Notes: a model not told the origin generated them from the sequence alone. A DNA stretch of 64,000 bases from JARRNE01 sp963824085 (GCA_963824085.1 CAWGNT010000023.1:496001-560000), one strand, 5' to 3'; shown: positions 1 to 8,966, counted from the stretch's first letter. Numbers and translations: made by a program.

Positions 1-12
1 GCCGGTTTTTTT

Positions 13-366
13 GTGGATGGGCACGCTGACCCGCCAAACGCCGCCTTGGGATTCGAACCTCAGAACCTCTTGTCCGGACTTCACGCGCCGGAAACTGGAG
101 AGGATTTCGTCGAGCTGCTGCGCTGCCGCAACGTCGTCATCGAGCGCATCGTGAGCAGCGACCAGCCCGACCCCCGTCTTTACGACCAGCCCCAGGACGA
201 GTGGGTCGTCTTGCTAGAAGGCGCGGCCAGCTTGGAGATAGCCGGTCAAGCCGTGGATCTCAAGGCGGGTGATCACGTCTTTATCCCCGCCCATACGATT
301 CACCGCGTGCTCAGCACGTCGCACCGCCCCCGCTGCGTTTGGCTCGCCGTGCACATCCATCCCTGA
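13..366 (+). CDS. Cupin-domain protein, possibly 5'-truncated
   Basis: A small single-cupin protein of about 117 residues. The stretch EWVVLLEGAASLEIAG followed by LKAGDHVFIPAHTIHRV is the usual pair of cupin motifs; the GDHVFIPAHTIHRV part supplies the His residues expected of a metal-binding beta-barrel. Substrate is unknown. The frame is open to the left edge of the window, so the true start could lie outside, but a GTG stands at the given position. Family members of this size are usually stand-alone proteins of about 105–115 residues, so most or all of it is present. A glycosyltransferase-like gene follows 13 bp after the stop and may be co-transcribed. No function is claimed beyond the fold. 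Confidence 0.78.
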   Translation: MDGHADPPNAALGFEPQNLLSGLHAPETGEDFVELLRCRNVVIERIVSSDQPDPRLYDQPQDEWVVLLEGAASLEIAGQAVDLKAGDHVFIPAHTIHRVLSTSHRPRCVWLAVHIHP

Positions 367-379
367 GCCCTGGTCCGCA

Positions 380-1459
380 ATGACTCATCTCTTCCTCGCA
401 ATCACGGCCCACGGCTATGGACATTTGGCACAGGCCGCGCCGGTCGTACACACCTTGGCGGCCCGCCTGCCTGCTTTGCGCGTCACGTTGCAAGGGGACA
501 TAGATCCCGGGGTCGCCCGGGCGCGCCTGCCCGCGGGGTTTCGTCAGGTGCCCGTGGCAGCGGACATTGGCCTGCTGATGGACGGTCCCTTCTCGACACG
601 CTGGGAGGAAAGCCTGCCGGCCTACGAAGCGTTCGAGGCCGACTATGAGAGTCGTCTGCGGCGACAGCGAGAGACGTTCCAGCAGGACCCTCCAGACGTC
701 GTGCTCGCGGACGTGCCTTGGCTGCCTCTCGACGCCGCCCGATCGTTGGGAATTCCGGCCGCCGGCCTTTGCTCGCTCAACTGGTACGACATCCTCGCTG
801 CCAGTCCCGTTGCGGAGCGTGTCTCACCCGCCGTCAGCCATCGGCTGCAGTCCACCTACGGATCGGCGGATCTCTTCATCCGCCCCACCCCTTCCATGCC
901 CATGGCCTGGCTGCCGAACGCCCGAGGAGTCGGCCCGATCGCACAGCGAGCCCAGAACCGAGCACCCTTCGTCCGCGAGCGGCTTGGCTTGTCCGACGAC
1001 GATAAGTTGGTCCTCGTGCAGTTCGGCGGCGTGGGAGGCTTCGATCCCTTGGTGGGGTGGTCGCCCCTTCCGGGCGTACGCTGGTTGGTGACACGCGACG
1101 AGGGCCGCGGCCGCCCAGACGTCACGCCCGTCTCGAGTCTCGGGATCTCGGTCTTGGAGGCGCTCGCCGCATCCGATGCCGTTGTTACGAAGGCGGGCTA
1201 CGGGTCGGTTGCGGAGGCAGCATGCCATGGCGTGCCGGTTCTCTACGTCTCGCGCGCCGATTGGCCGGAGGAGCCCTGGCTGATCGGTTGGCTGCGCCAG
1301 CGAGTCCCGACACGCAAGATCGCACTTGCTGATCTGGTTGCGGGACGCGTGGAGGAGCCGCTGCGAGAGCTCTTCAGCGCGGGCCGGGCAACACCGGCCG
1401 AGCCAACGGGCGCCACCGAGAGCGCGGATCTTCTGCAAGGTCTCCTAGCCCCCCGCTAG
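380..1459 (+). CDS. GT-B-fold glycosyltransferase-like protein
   Basis: A protein of 359 residues starting MTHLFLAITAHGYGHLAQA. The N-terminal HGYGHLAQ segment matches the nucleotide-sugar transferase-like proteins (MurG/MGT-type GT-B fold) that begin with a glycine/histidine loop. The C-terminal half has SDAVVTKAGYGSVAEAACHGVPVLYV, the typical donor-binding region of that fold (around residues 265–290). The reading frame could begin further upstream inside the cupin gene, but ATG at 380 gives the normal N-terminus. Acceptor and sugar are unknown. The gene ends in a CTAG palindrome shared with the stop of the convergent gene. Alternative: a non-catalytic member such as the N-terminal half of arabinokinase-like proteins. 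Confidence 0.72.
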   Translation: MTHLFLAITAHGYGHLAQAAPVVHTLAARLPALRVTLQGDIDPGVARARLPAGFRQVPVAADIGLLMDGPFSTRWEESLPAYEAFEADYESRLRRQRETFQQDPPDVVLADVPWLPLDAARSLGIPAAGLCSLNWYDILAASPVAERVSPAVSHRLQSTYGSADLFIRPTPSMPMAWLPNARGVGPIAQRAQNRAPFVRERLGLSDDDKLVLVQFGGVGGFDPLVGWSPLPGVRWLVTRDEGRGRPDVTPVSSLGISVLEALAASDAVVTKAGYGSVAEAACHGVPVLYVSRADWPEEPWLIGWLRQRVPTRKIALADLVAGRVEEPLRELFSAGRATPAEPTGATESADLLQGLLAPR

Positions 1460-2010
1460 GGCGTGGCATCCAATTCGATCCCCTTGATGAAGCCGACAAG
1501 GGCCTGCCGCTCTTTCGCCACGACCTCCGCCGGCCCGTGCAGTTGGGGATAGAGGTTTCCCTTGGGCGTCTCGACAACAGCCGCCAGCAGCATCTGATCC
1601 GGCACAACCTCACCTTCTTGGCCCATCCCCATCCCCCGCGCGTAGCTTCCCCGCAGCTCCACAAGGGTCGCAGGCATCTTGGCGCCCTCCACCTTCGTCA
1701 CCACCGGCTCCACCTCGCCCCCTCCGGGGTGCGAGAACTGAGACTTCCAGCGCGCGACGTTCGCCTCGAGCGAACCGCCCTGGCCGAGCCCAAAGTAATA
1801 CACGACGAACTGGGCACCCTCCTTGCCCTGCACGCCAGGCACCTTGTCCTGCAGCACGCGCATGCTGCTAACGGGCTTTTCGGGTACCCATGCGGCGGGC
1901 AACTGGGAGTGCATACCGAGGAACTGGACCTTCTGCCCGTCCGCCGCAGCCGTGGACGACGCGGCGAGCAGCAGGGAGCAGGCAACGGCCTTCATGAATT
2001 GACAGCGCAT
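1456..2010 (-). CDS. Exported hypothetical protein
   Basis: A protein of 184 residues with an N-terminal signal peptide (KAVACSLLLAASSTAAADG), so it should be exported to the periplasm. A good Shine-Dalgarno site, AGGAGG, stands 7 bases before ATG at 2010, which favours this start over an internal ATG at 1995. The mature part has no cysteine and no motif I recognise. It contains a short Gly/Met-rich stretch (ARGMGMGQEG). The 3' end overlaps the convergent glycosyltransferase stop by 4 bases. Function unknown. Confidence 0.7.
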   Translation of the reverse strand: MRCQFMKAVACSLLLAASSTAAADGQKVQFLGMHSQLPAAWVPEKPVSSMRVLQDKVPGVQGKEGAQFVVYYFGLGQGGSLEANVARWKSQFSHPGGGEVEPVVTKVEGAKMPATLVELRGSYARGMGMGQEGEVVPDQMLLAAVVETPKGNLYPQLHGPAEVVAKERQALVGFIKGIELDATP

Positions 2011-2362
2011 CGAATATCCTCCTAGGTGGCTTGATCGGCTAAGGGCGCCGCCGGACGGGGTTCAGCACCCCTCGGTCCGCGTGCTTTCGGAGTCGAGCGT
2101 ATCTCGATCAGTCCCCGCACGCACGTGCTGCGTGGAGAATCGACTAGAACCCGAAGGCGGAGCCTTGGGGTAACATGCCGCTTCAGAACCGGTCCGCTAC
2201 CATTCGGAACGTCGTCCGGGAGGGCGCGGTGACCCCCGGAGATATGGCCGATGCACCCGGCTCTCTACGGATTACGACCTGAGGGGCCGGAATACCGGAT
2301 AAGCAGGTGCGACAGGCATGTCGCGCCGACGCATACGAGAAGTCTGCGTTGGAGGAACTGAA
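2011..2362. other. Divergent intergenic region before hemF
   Basis: This 352-bp region separates the divergent exported protein and hemF and should hold promoters for both. I see no convincing gene. Short open frames occur, including a 35-codon plus frame beginning MPLQNRS near 2174, but none has a ribosome binding site or recognisable sequence. The hemF ribosome binding site GGAGGA is at 2351–2356. Confidence 0.4.
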
Positions 2363-3286
2363 GTGAGCACACACCCCGACCCTACGGCGGTCGAACGCTA
2401 CCTGCTGGAGCTACAGGACCGAATCTGTTCCGCGTTAGAGGCGGAGGACGGCGCGACCCATTTCCGCGAGGACGCCTGGGACCGACCTGGCGGAGGCGGC
2501 GGTCGAACGCGGGTGCTTCAGCAAGGGAGCGTGTTCGAGCAGGGGGGAATCAACTTCTCCAATGTGTTCGGCGACAAGCTGCCGCCCTCCGCCACTGCCG
2601 GCCGGCCGGAGCTCGCCGGGCGGGGATTTCAGGCCATGGGGGTGTCCCTCGTTGTACACCCCCGCAACCCGTACGTGCCCACGTCCCACGCCAACGTGCG
2701 ATTTTTCATCGCCGAGAAGGAAGGGGCCGACCCGGTGTGGTGGTTTGGCGGCGGCTTCGACCTCACGCCCTACTATGGGTTTGAAGAGGATGCCGTCCAC
2801 TGGCACCGCATCGCCCGCGAGGCCTGCATGCCCTTTGGCGCAGACGTCTATCCACGCTACAAGGCCTGGTGCGACGAGTATTTCTACATTCGTCACCGCA
2901 ACGAACCCAGGGGCATCGGCGGACTCTTCTTCGACGACCTGAACGAGTGGGGGTTCGAGCAGAGCTTCGCCTTCCAGCGCAGTGTGGGAGACCACTACCT
3001 GCCCGGCTATCTCCCCATCGTGCAACGCCGCAAGGATGTTGCCTACGGCGAGCGCGAGCGGAGCTTTCAAAAGTACCGCCGCGGGCGCTACGTGGAATTC
3101 AACTTGGTCTACGACCGCGGGACCTTGTTCGGACTTCAGTCCGGTGGGCGCACGGAGTCGATCCTGATGTCCCTTCCGCCCGAGGTAAGCTGGCGTTACG
3201 ACTGGCACCCAGAGCCGGCGAGCGCCGAGGAGGCGCTCTATCTGCAGTTTCTGCAGCCGAGAGACTGGCTGGGCGAGGGCTCTTAG
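2363..3286 (+). CDS. hemF: Oxygen-dependent coproporphyrinogen III oxidase
   Basis: Aerobic coproporphyrinogen III oxidase converts coproporphyrinogen III to protoporphyrinogen IX in haem synthesis, in the cytoplasm. The 307-residue protein shows family blocks: GGGGRTRVLQQGSVFEQGGINFS near the N-terminus, VHPRNPYVPTSHANVRFF, WWFGGGFDLTPYYGFEEDA, RGIGGLFFDDLNEWGFE and the C-terminal RGTLFGLQSGGRTESILMSLPP. Length matches the family (about 300). The start is GTG at 2363, preceded by GGAGGA at 2351–2356; a longer frame from 2318 has no such site. It stands alone on the plus strand and converges on mlaC with a 6-bp gap. Its presence indicates haem synthesis under oxygen. Confidence 0.95.
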   Translation: MSTHPDPTAVERYLLELQDRICSALEAEDGATHFREDAWDRPGGGGGRTRVLQQGSVFEQGGINFSNVFGDKLPPSATAGRPELAGRGFQAMGVSLVVHPRNPYVPTSHANVRFFIAEKEGADPVWWFGGGFDLTPYYGFEEDAVHWHRIAREACMPFGADVYPRYKAWCDEYFYIRHRNEPRGIGGLFFDDLNEWGFEQSFAFQRSVGDHYLPGYLPIVQRRKDVAYGERERSFQKYRRGRYVEFNLVYDRGTLFGLQSGGRTESILMSLPPEVSWRYDWHPEPASAEEALYLQFLQPRDWLGEGS

Positions 3287-3292
3287 GCGCTG

Positions 3293-3931
3293 TCAGGACT
3301 GCGGCCGGCGCGTCGCGTTACGTGCCGAAAGGTCGGCGATCAGCCCGTCGAGACCCTTCTGCCGTGCCAGCGCAATGAAGGTGGAGCGATAGTTGGTCAG
3401 CAGGCTGACACCTGCGACAGACACGTCGTACGCGAGCCAACGGCCGTCCCTCTTATACATTCGGTAATCCACCTGAATGGGATCGCCGCCGGATCGCATG
3501 ATCTTGGTCCGCACCACGACCTCCTTGTCGCCCGGCTGCAGACGAAGCGGTAAGTAGCGGATCTCCCACTCACTGAGCTCGTTCACCGCGGAGGCGTAGG
3601 TGCGAATGAGCATCTCCTTGAAGGCATGGGCGAAGGCCTCGCGCTGCCGTATGCTCGCCCGGCGCCAGTAAGGACCGAGCACCAGGGCCGACACGCGATC
3701 CAGGTCTACGTTGGGAACGAAGAGCTCATCGACGAGCCGGTAGACGTACTTAGGGTCGTTTTCCAGGAGGGCACGGTCCTCGCGCAGGACCTTCATCAGC
3801 CCGTCCGACACTCGCTGCACGACCTTCTGCGGCCCGGACAGACCGTCCGCTGCTGCCGCAGCCAGCGCAAAAAGGGCAGTGACAAGCACCGGCAAGAATC
3901 TTCGCAATAGAGTACCCGTGCGCTTGCGCAT
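3293..3931 (-). CDS. mlaC: MlaC-family phospholipid-transport periplasmic protein
   Basis: A 212-residue protein with a signal peptide (residues 1 to about 28) and the toluene-tolerance Ttg2/MlaC domain: LVDELFVPNVDLDRVSALVLG, QREAFAHAFKEMLIRTYASAV, QVDYRMYKRDGRWLAYDVSV and GVSLLTNYRSTF. In the Mla pathway MlaC ferries phospholipids between the outer-membrane MlaA complex and the inner-membrane MlaFEDB transporter. The usual neighbours mlaFEDB are absent from this window, so this is a detached copy and could act with transporter genes elsewhere. A GAGGAGG site stands just before the start. The thioredoxin gene lies 20 bp upstream in the same direction, suggesting co-transcription. Confidence 0.88.
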   Translation of the reverse strand: MRKRTGTLLRRFLPVLVTALFALAAAAADGLSGPQKVVQRVSDGLMKVLREDRALLENDPKYVYRLVDELFVPNVDLDRVSALVLGPYWRRASIRQREAFAHAFKEMLIRTYASAVNELSEWEIRYLPLRLQPGDKEVVVRTKIMRSGGDPIQVDYRMYKRDGRWLAYDVSVAGVSLLTNYRSTFIALARQKGLDGLIADLSARNATRRPQS

Positions 3932-3951
3932 CGGTCCGCCTCCTCAGTCCG

Positions 3952-4335
3952 TCATGTGACAGTGAGCGCCCACTCACCGTGAAGATGCTCCTGGACCCAT
4001 TCCCTCAACTGATGCGTCGAGCGGGAGCCGCTGAAGCGACCGCGCTCCTCTCCGCCATGGAAAAGGATCACGGTGGGAAAGCCGCGCAGACGATAGTGGC
4101 CGGCGAGCTTCATGTTGTCGCCCTCATCGACCTCTACCTTAGCGAGATGGAGTCGGCCGCCGTACTCCTCAATGACCCGCTCCAGATGGGGCGAGAGCGC
4201 GTGGCAGGGGGCACACCAATCCGCCCAAAAGTCCACCAGAATCGGATGTCGGTGCGACGCGTCGATGACGTCGGCTTGAAACCGAGGATGGTCCACATCA
4301 AAGATGAACGGCTTGGCGTGTTCGGTCTGGAACAT
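3952..4335 (-). CDS. Thioredoxin-domain protein
   Basis: A cytoplasmic thioredoxin-fold protein of 127 residues. It has the active site W40-C41-A-P-C44, a non-standard CAPC instead of CGPC, the VDFWADWC strand and the cis-proline loop RGFPTVILF. An open frame extends upstream, but ATG at 4335 gives the normal thioredoxin N-terminus and no signal peptide. No strong ribosome binding site precedes it. The N-terminal IFDVDHPRFQADVIDAS part resembles the thioredoxin domain of CnoX-type proteins, but no TPR domain follows, so a simple redox thioredoxin is the safe call. mlaC follows in the same direction. A second, standard thioredoxin gene is at 47401. Confidence 0.87.
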   Translation of the reverse strand: MFQTEHAKPFIFDVDHPRFQADVIDASHRHPILVDFWADWCAPCHALSPHLERVIEEYGGRLHLAKVEVDEGDNMKLAGHYRLRGFPTVILFHGGEERGRFSGSRSTHQLREWVQEHLHGEWALTVT

Positions 4336-4593
4336 GGCAAATATCAGAATATGCTTAACTAGCAGAGATTCTATCAGGGGTATCTCGCAACGCGGAAGCG
4401 AAAACGGGCTCGTCCCGGTCGGAGCGCTTGCTCCGCAAGCGGTTTGGCTTGCCAAGCAGCCACGCCACCCCAAACGCGCCAACCTCCTCATGCTTCCCGG
4501 TGTGACGGTCACCGAGTCCACGAAGTCTCGTCTACACTTGGCGAGCCAGGTAGCCGAACAAGTACCCAACCGCCACCACGGGGAGACACACTC

Positions 4594-6072
4594 ATGCGCA
4601 TACTTCGGCGCTCTGCAGTCGCCGCGCTCACCGCCTTGTGGCTATTCCACAGCGCCTACGCGGCCGAGCAAACACAACCCCAGAAGGCTGAGCAGGCCCA
4701 ACAGGAACAGGCGGCGCCGGACCTGTTCCCGCCAGAGCAGATCGGCCAGCTCGTTGCCCCTGTCGCCCTTTACCCCGACGCCCTGCTTGCCCAGATCCTC
4801 ATGGCCGCCACCTACCCCCTCGACATCGTGCAGGCGGCGCGCTGGCAGGAAAAGAACAAGCAGCTCGAAGGTGAGGCGCTGCAAAAGGCATCCGACGAGC
4901 AGCCCTGGGACCCCAGCGTAAAGACCCTGGTGTTCTTTCCCAGCGTGCTTGACTACATGAACGACAACCTCGACTGGACGCAGGACCTGGGAGATGCCGT
5001 CCTCGGCCAACAGGATGACGTCATGGATGCGGTGCAGCGGCTGCGCCGCGAGGCCGAAGCGGCGGGCACCCTCAAGAGCACCGAGCAGCAGCGGGTCGAG
5101 CGCGAGGGCGACACCATCATCGTGCAGCCGGCAGACCCCGAGGTGGTCTACGTGCCGAGCTACACGCCAGCGGCCGCCTATGGCCAACCGGAACCACCAC
5201 CCACGACCTACTATCCTGCGACCTACACCACACCGGTTTACACGACCCCGGCGACCACCACGGTGGTCGAGTCCTCCGGCACCAGCAACCTCGTCTCCTT
5301 CGGGGTGGGGGCGCTCGTCGGGGGCTTGCTCACCTCGGCGATCCTATGGGACCGCAATGACTACCGCGGCTTTTACTACGGCGGGCGGGGTTATTACGGT
5401 CGCCCGGGTTACTGGGGAAAGCCGGGATACTGGAACGGCGGGTGGCGCCGTCCGGCGAACATCAATGTCAACCGCAACGTCAATGTCGGCAACGTCAACA
5501 TCAACCGCGGCCAGCTCAACAAATGGGAGCACAATCCCGTGCATCGCGGCGGTATACGCTATCGCAACGAGCAGACCCGACAGAAGTTCGCCCACACCAA
5601 CCGGCAGAACCGGATCGATCGTGACATCGCCCGCGGGCGCGACCCTAACCGCCAGAAGGTAGCGAACCTCCAGCGCCCGGACCGAGGCCAGGTCAAACGG
5701 CCGGGGGCGGGAGAGCTGAAGCGCCCGCAGGCCGGTGACCGCAAGCGCCCCGCGGGGCGGGACCTCAAGCGTCCGGAGACACGCCAGGCGCAGCGCCCGC
5801 AAGCTAAACGCCCGCAGACCGGCCGCGCGAAGGGCCCCTCCACGCGCGAGATCCAGCGCCCCAAATCCCGGGAGGCGAACATCCGCAAGCCCAAGGGCAA
5901 CGCGAATCGGGCCGCGGCTCCGAAGCTCCAAAGGCCCGCGCGCAGTAGCGGCGGAGCCAGCGCCTTCAGCAAGCAGCGCGGCGGGATGGACCGCGCCGCG
6001 AGCCGTCGCGGGGCGGCGAGCCGCGGCGGTGGCAGGGCCCGCGCCGCGCGGGGCGGCGGGCGCCGCGGCTGA
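4594..6072 (+). CDS. DUF3300-family exported protein
   Basis: A protein of 492 residues with a signal peptide (residues 1 to about 23, RRSAVAALTALWLFHSAYA). The N-terminal half carries the DUF3300 signature: QIGQLVAPVALYPDALLAQI, then MAATYPLDIVQAARW, then DPSVKTLVFFPSVLDYMNDN, then PADPEVVYVPSYTPAAAYG. A Thr/Tyr/Pro-rich linker, a possible membrane segment (SFGVGALVGGLLTSAILW) and Gly/Tyr-rich and Asn-rich stretches follow. The last 150 residues are an Arg/Lys/Pro tail with repeated KRP units and an extremely basic Gly/Arg end. Start is ATG at 4594 after GGGGAGA. The DUF2950 gene follows 46 bp on; the two families often sit together. Function is unknown; a cell-envelope role is only inferred. 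Confidence 0.88.
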   Translation: MRILRRSAVAALTALWLFHSAYAAEQTQPQKAEQAQQEQAAPDLFPPEQIGQLVAPVALYPDALLAQILMAATYPLDIVQAARWQEKNKQLEGEALQKASDEQPWDPSVKTLVFFPSVLDYMNDNLDWTQDLGDAVLGQQDDVMDAVQRLRREAEAAGTLKSTEQQRVEREGDTIIVQPADPEVVYVPSYTPAAAYGQPEPPPTTYYPATYTTPVYTTPATTTVVESSGTSNLVSFGVGALVGGLLTSAILWDRNDYRGFYYGGRGYYGRPGYWGKPGYWNGGWRRPANINVNRNVNVGNVNINRGQLNKWEHNPVHRGGIRYRNEQTRQKFAHTNRQNRIDRDIARGRDPNRQKVANLQRPDRGQVKRPGAGELKRPQAGDRKRPAGRDLKRPETRQAQRPQAKRPQTGRAKGPSTREIQRPKSREANIRKPKGNANRAAAPKLQRPARSSGGASAFSKQRGGMDRAASRRGAASRGGGRARAARGGGRRG

Positions 6073-6118
6073 GTCGGCACACGGAGCACGAACAGGACAC
6101 CAAGCGGAGCGCTCGAAC

Positions 6119-7042
6119 ATGATCTCTTACAAGCTTGCAGGACACCTTGCCCTCGTTCTCGCCGCCGGCCTACTGGTTACCGATCGAGCCATAGCCGAGG
6201 AGCAGCCCCACTACCCGACCCCCGACGCTGCGGTCCAGGCGCTCGTCGACGCCGCCGCCTCGAACGAGCCGGGCGCCCTGGCCAAGGTCCTCGGACCGGA
6301 CGTCAAGGCGCTCCGTTCCGGTGATCCGGTTGCGGACGCGGCCGACAGGCAGGGTTTCGTAGACGCGGCCGCTGAGTCCGCCCGCATCGAGCAGGACGAC
6401 GACAACCACGCCGTTCTGACGATAGGCAACGACGACTGGCCTTTTCCGATCCCCTTGGTCCGCGACGCCAAAGGCTGGTACTTCGACGTCGCTGCAGGCA
6501 AGGAAGAGCTCTTCAACCGCCGTATCGGGCGCAACGAGCTCAGCACGATTGCCGTTCTGCGAGCGTTCGTCGACGCGGAGAACGAGTATGCCGAAAAGGA
6601 CCGGAACCGCGACGGAATCCGCGAGTACGCGCAGAAGCTCATGAGCAGCAAGGACGCCCAGGACGGCCTCTATTGGCCGTCCAAGGAGGGGGAGCCCGAA
6701 AGCCCCATGGGACCGCTCATTGCCGAAGCGGTGGCGGCAGGTTACAAACCTGGACAGAGCAGCGGGCCCAAGCCATATCACGGCTACTACTACCGGATGC
6801 TCACCGCCCAAGGCAGGCACGCACCCGGCGGGGCCAAGAGCTACATCAATGACGGTCACATGACCAAGGGCTTCGCCGCCCTCGCCTATCCGGCGCAGTA
6901 CGGCAACTCCGGCATCATGACCTTCATCGTCAACCAGTCCGGTATCCTGTTCCAGAAAGACCTGGGCGGTGACACGGCGCAGGCCGCGGCGGCCATCGAC
7001 GCTTACGACCCGGATGAGAGCTGGCAGCCGGTGACCGACTGA
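6119..7042 (+). CDS. DUF2950-family exported protein
   Basis: A 307-residue protein with a signal peptide (LAGHLALVLAAGLLVTDRAIA). Family blocks of DUF2950 are visible: YPTPDAAVQALVDAA, the central GKEELFNRRIGRNELSTI, DAENEYAEKDRNRDGI, then GLYWPSKEGEPESPMGPLI, PYHGYYYRMLTAQG and GFAALAYPAQYGNSGIMTFIV. It follows the DUF3300 gene on the same strand with 46 bp between them, so the two form a likely operon. The molecular function of the family is unknown. The pair probably act together in the periplasm or envelope. A longer frame reaching back into the DUF3300 gene is an overlap artefact. Confidence 0.88.
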   Translation: MISYKLAGHLALVLAAGLLVTDRAIAEEQPHYPTPDAAVQALVDAAASNEPGALAKVLGPDVKALRSGDPVADAADRQGFVDAAAESARIEQDDDNHAVLTIGNDDWPFPIPLVRDAKGWYFDVAAGKEELFNRRIGRNELSTIAVLRAFVDAENEYAEKDRNRDGIREYAQKLMSSKDAQDGLYWPSKEGEPESPMGPLIAEAVAAGYKPGQSSGPKPYHGYYYRMLTAQGRHAPGGAKSYINDGHMTKGFAALAYPAQYGNSGIMTFIVNQSGILFQKDLGGDTAQAAAAIDAYDPDESWQPVTD

Positions 7043-7105
7043 GGCGGGACCATCTCAACCTACGCGGCTGATCGGTATCGACCCATCGGAAAGGTCCGGC
7101 GATGC

Positions 7106-7903
7106 TCAGCCATCCGCTCCGACGCGATCCTTCCCCTTGAGGAACGACGCTCGGAGCTCGTCCATCACCGCAGAAGCGACGTTGATGATCTGTGCTGGAC
7201 TGAAGCCGCCCGCGCTGAGCTCTCGGTAGATGCTCCTTGCGACGATCTTTGCGAGCTGCTCCGGGTCCGGACTGATTGGCCGGACCTCTTCCGACCGTGA
7301 ACCGGTCTCGTGCTGGTCGCGGGCAATGGCATACCGCACCAGCTTCGACCTGAGCACGTTCTGGAGCTGCGCCACATGGATAGATTTGCCCACGAAGAGG
7401 GCAAAGAGCTTCACCAGGCACAGATCGTCTTCAGTAAAGGTCCGCCCATCGACCGGACTGTCGACATTGATCACTCCTACCGTCTTATCGCCCAGGGGTA
7501 TGGGCGCCGAGATGAGACTGCGGTGCCGATCGTCTCCCCGCCGCCGAGCCGAATCCGCAAAGGCGGAGTCCGCGATATCTGCGATGAGAAGCGGTTCGCC
7601 GGTCGCCAACACATGGCCGGCAATGCCCTGGCTGAACCGGGTGACCTCCTTATACGCCGCCCTCGGCAGATCGCCGTAGTGCGCGAACACCCGCAACAGG
7701 GGCTGCTCGCCCCCGTCGGAAGCACTGAGCAACATAATGGAGCACTTCTGGGTGCCTAAGAGCCTCGCCGTCATCCCAGCAAGGTCTCGCAGCCCTTGCT
7801 CCAGATCCTGCCCCTGCTCCAGCAGGCGCGAGGCACCCAAGAGCTTCGTCAGAAAACCGGGATCGTATCCCATTGAGTTGAGGCCATTTCGGCGACGGTG
7901 CAT
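7106..7903 (-). CDS. GAF-domain sensor-like protein
   Basis: A cytoplasmic protein of about 265 residues. Residues 35–190 form a GAF domain: LEQGLRDLAGMTARLL, CSIMLLSASDG, GIAGHVLATGEPLLIADI, then LISAPIPLGDKTVGVINVDSPVDGRTF and FTEDDLCLVKLFA. No histidine kinase, GGDEF or DNA-binding domain follows; the C-terminal 90 residues hold a predicted helical region (EQLAKIVARSIYRELSAGGFSPAQIINVASAVMDE). Such proteins bind small ligands or serve as signalling partners. The start is uncertain: ATG at 7903 or 7873, neither with a clear ribosome binding site. It is divergent from the unknown gene at 8025, with a shared upstream region of about 120 bp. Confidence 0.8.
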   Translation of the reverse strand: MHRRRNGLNSMGYDPGFLTKLLGASRLLEQGQDLEQGLRDLAGMTARLLGTQKCSIMLLSASDGGEQPLLRVFAHYGDLPRAAYKEVTRFSQGIAGHVLATGEPLLIADIADSAFADSARRRGDDRHRSLISAPIPLGDKTVGVINVDSPVDGRTFTEDDLCLVKLFALFVGKSIHVAQLQNVLRSKLVRYAIARDQHETGSRSEEVRPISPDPEQLAKIVARSIYRELSAGGFSPAQIINVASAVMDELRASFLKGKDRVGADG

Positions 7904-8024
7904 CTCGCGCCCATGATCGATCAACCACCTTGCAGGCGCAAGCAGGGCGACCGTCACCCCAACATCGTCGTCGGGTCTCCTACACTCTAGCGAAGGCGAG
8001 ACGCCTAGATGCCGAGGCGCACCC

Positions 8025-8966
8025 ATGCCAGAGACCATCGACAATGGCACCCGACGAGAGATCGACGGAAATCTCTGCGTCTATTACGACGGCTACTGGA
8101 TCAAGTGCTACGAGCCCCCGGAGGACGGCCTTGCGGCCAAGAAGCGGCTGATCGAGGCACTGACAAGACGCCTTTTCAACCACGTCGAGCACGGTATCAA
8201 CATCCCGGGACGGCGGCTCGACGAAGCACGCAGGGCCTATGATCGGGAGGAGGACCCAGAGCGCAAGCGGGTCAAGGGCGGCATGCTCGCGGGTGCGCTT
8301 TTTAACCGTGCCGCCGACATCTTTACCAAGGTCGTCGAGCTCCAGGAGCTTGGGGTCCGCATCGAGCCGGACGATCCTCTGTTGCGCGAGTGCGGGACCT
8401 GTCTGCAGGAGGCCCTGGATCTGGGCAAGCTCGTCCGACATCGGGGAGGAGACGAAGGCATCGACGAGCTGTGGGGTGAGCCGTTCAAGGCATTCTGTGT
8501 CTCGGTGGAGGACTTCTACGAGAGCCGCTACATCAAGATAGCCCAGACGATGCACGACATCGACCACGTCGCCGACAGGATCTCTCAAGCCGTCGCCGGC
8601 AGCAGCCTCTCTCCCGAGCTGCCTGAGCGGATGCGGGAATTTGCTCAGGCTGCGAAGCTCAAGTGCGAGGTGCTGCGAACCGATCCGATAGTCTTCGACG
8701 TATGGCCCGCTTTTGTCGTCGCCGGCGAGCGCCTCTGCCAGCTCGACCGGAAATGGCACATACGGCCATCGGTGGAAGAGACCCAGGCCGCTACGGAGGC
8801 TCGTCGCCTGATCCGCGACGGTGTCGCCCTCATAACGCACATGGCTCGAGCCCGCGTTCCGATGCCCAAGAGCCGCGACGAGTTTCTCGATCGCTGCGAC
8901 CGATACGTCGCGACACGGCAGGAGGGCGCGTACCGAACCTCACATTGCGCCATCCGCACCGATTAG
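8025..8966 (+). CDS. Hypothetical protein, divergent from GAF gene
   Basis: A 313-residue soluble protein that I do not recognise. The N-terminus reads IDGNLCVYYDGYWIKCYEPP, then a Lys/Arg-rich helical segment (KKRLIEALTRRLFNHVEHGI). The middle (residues 60–200) is largely charged helix and includes RVKGGMLAGALFNRAADI. There is no signal peptide and no membrane segment. Base composition and codon use match the neighbours and the frame is open throughout, so it is a real gene. Its start region is shared with the divergent GAF gene, which suggests joint regulation or function; that is inference. Confidence 0.72.
   Translation: MPETIDNGTRREIDGNLCVYYDGYWIKCYEPPEDGLAAKKRLIEALTRRLFNHVEHGINIPGRRLDEARRAYDREEDPERKRVKGGMLAGALFNRAADIFTKVVELQELGVRIEPDDPLLRECGTCLQEALDLGKLVRHRGGDEGIDELWGEPFKAFCVSVEDFYESRYIKIAQTMHDIDHVADRISQAVAGSSLSPELPERMREFAQAAKLKCEVLRTDPIVFDVWPAFVVAGERLCQLDRKWHIRPSVEETQAATEARRLIRDGVALITHMARARVPMPKSRDEFLDRCDRYVATRQEGAYRTSHCAIRTD

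Noticed and set aside
40..62. tRNA T-loop-like sequence on the minus strand (GGTTCGAATCC-like)
   Set aside because: The 5-bp T-stem does not pair (two mismatches) and no acceptor, anticodon or D arms are found; the bases encode the start of the cupin protein.
2174..2281. 35-codon plus frame beginning MPLQNRS upstream of hemF
   Set aside because: No ribosome binding site, stop soon after, and similarity of the first five residues to a known family is too short to count.
5344..6120. 258-codon minus-strand open frame opposite the DUF3300 tail
   Set aside because: It is the antisense of the Arg/Gly/Pro-rich, GC-rich tail and has no family sequence; long shadow frames are expected at this GC content.
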